Source of the DNA: Hypsibius dujardini
Lineage: Eukaryota; Tardigrada; Eutardigrada; Parachela; Hypsibiidae
NCBI GenBank assembly: GCA_001579985.1
Contig: LRSR01001922.1
Location: 1-31,042 of the forward strand
DNA: 31,042 bases
Reading direction: 5' to 3'
Positions 30,678-31,042 of this stretch are shown in pieces. How positions within the stretch are numbered: the first letter of the stretch is position 1; each line of letters starts with the position of its first letter. A program made the translations under genes and the position numbers. The notes under the pieces are model-generated. The model searched no databases. It was given only the letters and a program-made list of their open reading frames with translations, and was not told the DNA's origin.

Positions 30678-30808
30678 CGCAGGAAAATATTTTGTCCGCT
30701 CCCTTCTTCGGTTGGATGGCAAGGAACGCGTGTGCGAAATCAGGGAAGGGATCGGCATTTATGAATGGCGTGTCTGAGCTGTTTTCACAGGCGTCTCTAA
30801 TCATTTAA
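30678..30808 (+). CDS. Candidate terminal exon, possible C-terminus of a secreted propeptide (hypothetical)
   Basis: The acceptor cttccatttcag leads into a frame matching the phase 1 end of the 29977-30056 exon. It reads AQENILSAPFFGWMARNACA, then KSGKGSAF and about 18 more residues to TAA (30806-30808). No family was recognised and no poly(A) signal seen. The antisense strand has a 79-codon ATG ORF over the same stretch, so the strand is not certain. Confidence 0.25.
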
Positions 30809-30959
30809 CTAAGGTGTGTAAAGGAGTGTAACAAAGGGTCTCCGTGTTTTCCCTCAGACTTTTCTCAGATTTTTGACAGGAACGTTTAACTCTGCTTTTG
30901 TTCTTACCCCTAGGCAGACACATGTGACACAGACAAATTCGTAGACACGCAGACACGCA

Positions 30960-31042
30960 GACACGTACACATGCACAGACACAGACACAGACACAGACAC
31001 AGACACAGACACAGACACAGACACAGACACAGACACAGACAC
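30960..31042. repeat. (GACACA)n hexanucleotide array at the window edge
   Basis: About eleven perfect GACACA units run to the last base, preceded by degenerate ACACGCAG units from about 30915. The array continues beyond the window. Confidence 0.95.

Overview
This is a eukaryotic, almost certainly metazoan, chromosome segment. It holds three complete intron-rich protein genes, all conserved membrane proteins, and three tRNA genes. The exon models were built by hand from splice signals, reading phase and family conservation. All three coding sums are exact multiples of three. The mix of short introns (63-130 nt) and longer repeat-filled introns, with heavy tetranucleotide repeat content, suggests an invertebrate bilaterian. 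A flatworm is one possibility, but the sequence does not settle the phylum.

Layout. 529-3984 (-): TM9SF3, 7 exons, 586 aa. 3985-5842: intergenic, with a short tandem repeat and one foldback element. 5843-14737 (-): an SLC4 sodium-coupled bicarbonate transporter, 13 exons, about 1093 aa; its 3.1-kb first intron carries a decayed hAT transposon in the opposite orientation. 14738-20334: intergenic, with three TA-flanked foldback (MITE-like) elements. 20335-24875 (+): LMBR1/LMBR1L, 13 exons, 515 aa; a 360-bp MITE lies in intron 7 close to the exon 8 acceptor. 25547-26380 (-): three tRNA-Gly(GCC) genes in a local duplication. 26381-31042: repeat-rich sequence with a probable signal-peptide exon at 28485 and candidate small secreted-protein exons after it; the window ends inside a GACACA hexanucleotide array.

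The three main genes do not form a pathway. TM9SF3 acts in Golgi/endosomal trafficking of membrane proteins, SLC4 in bicarbonate and pH transport, and LMBR1 is a multi-pass membrane protein. The most distinctive features are (CTGT/ACAG)n islands at more than ten sites, mostly intronic and open in every frame; a GC-AG, stop-free, in-frame intron built partly from such a repeat in SLC4; a family of TA-flanked palindromic elements sharing an inner core; and unassigned candidate secreted-peptide exons at the right end.
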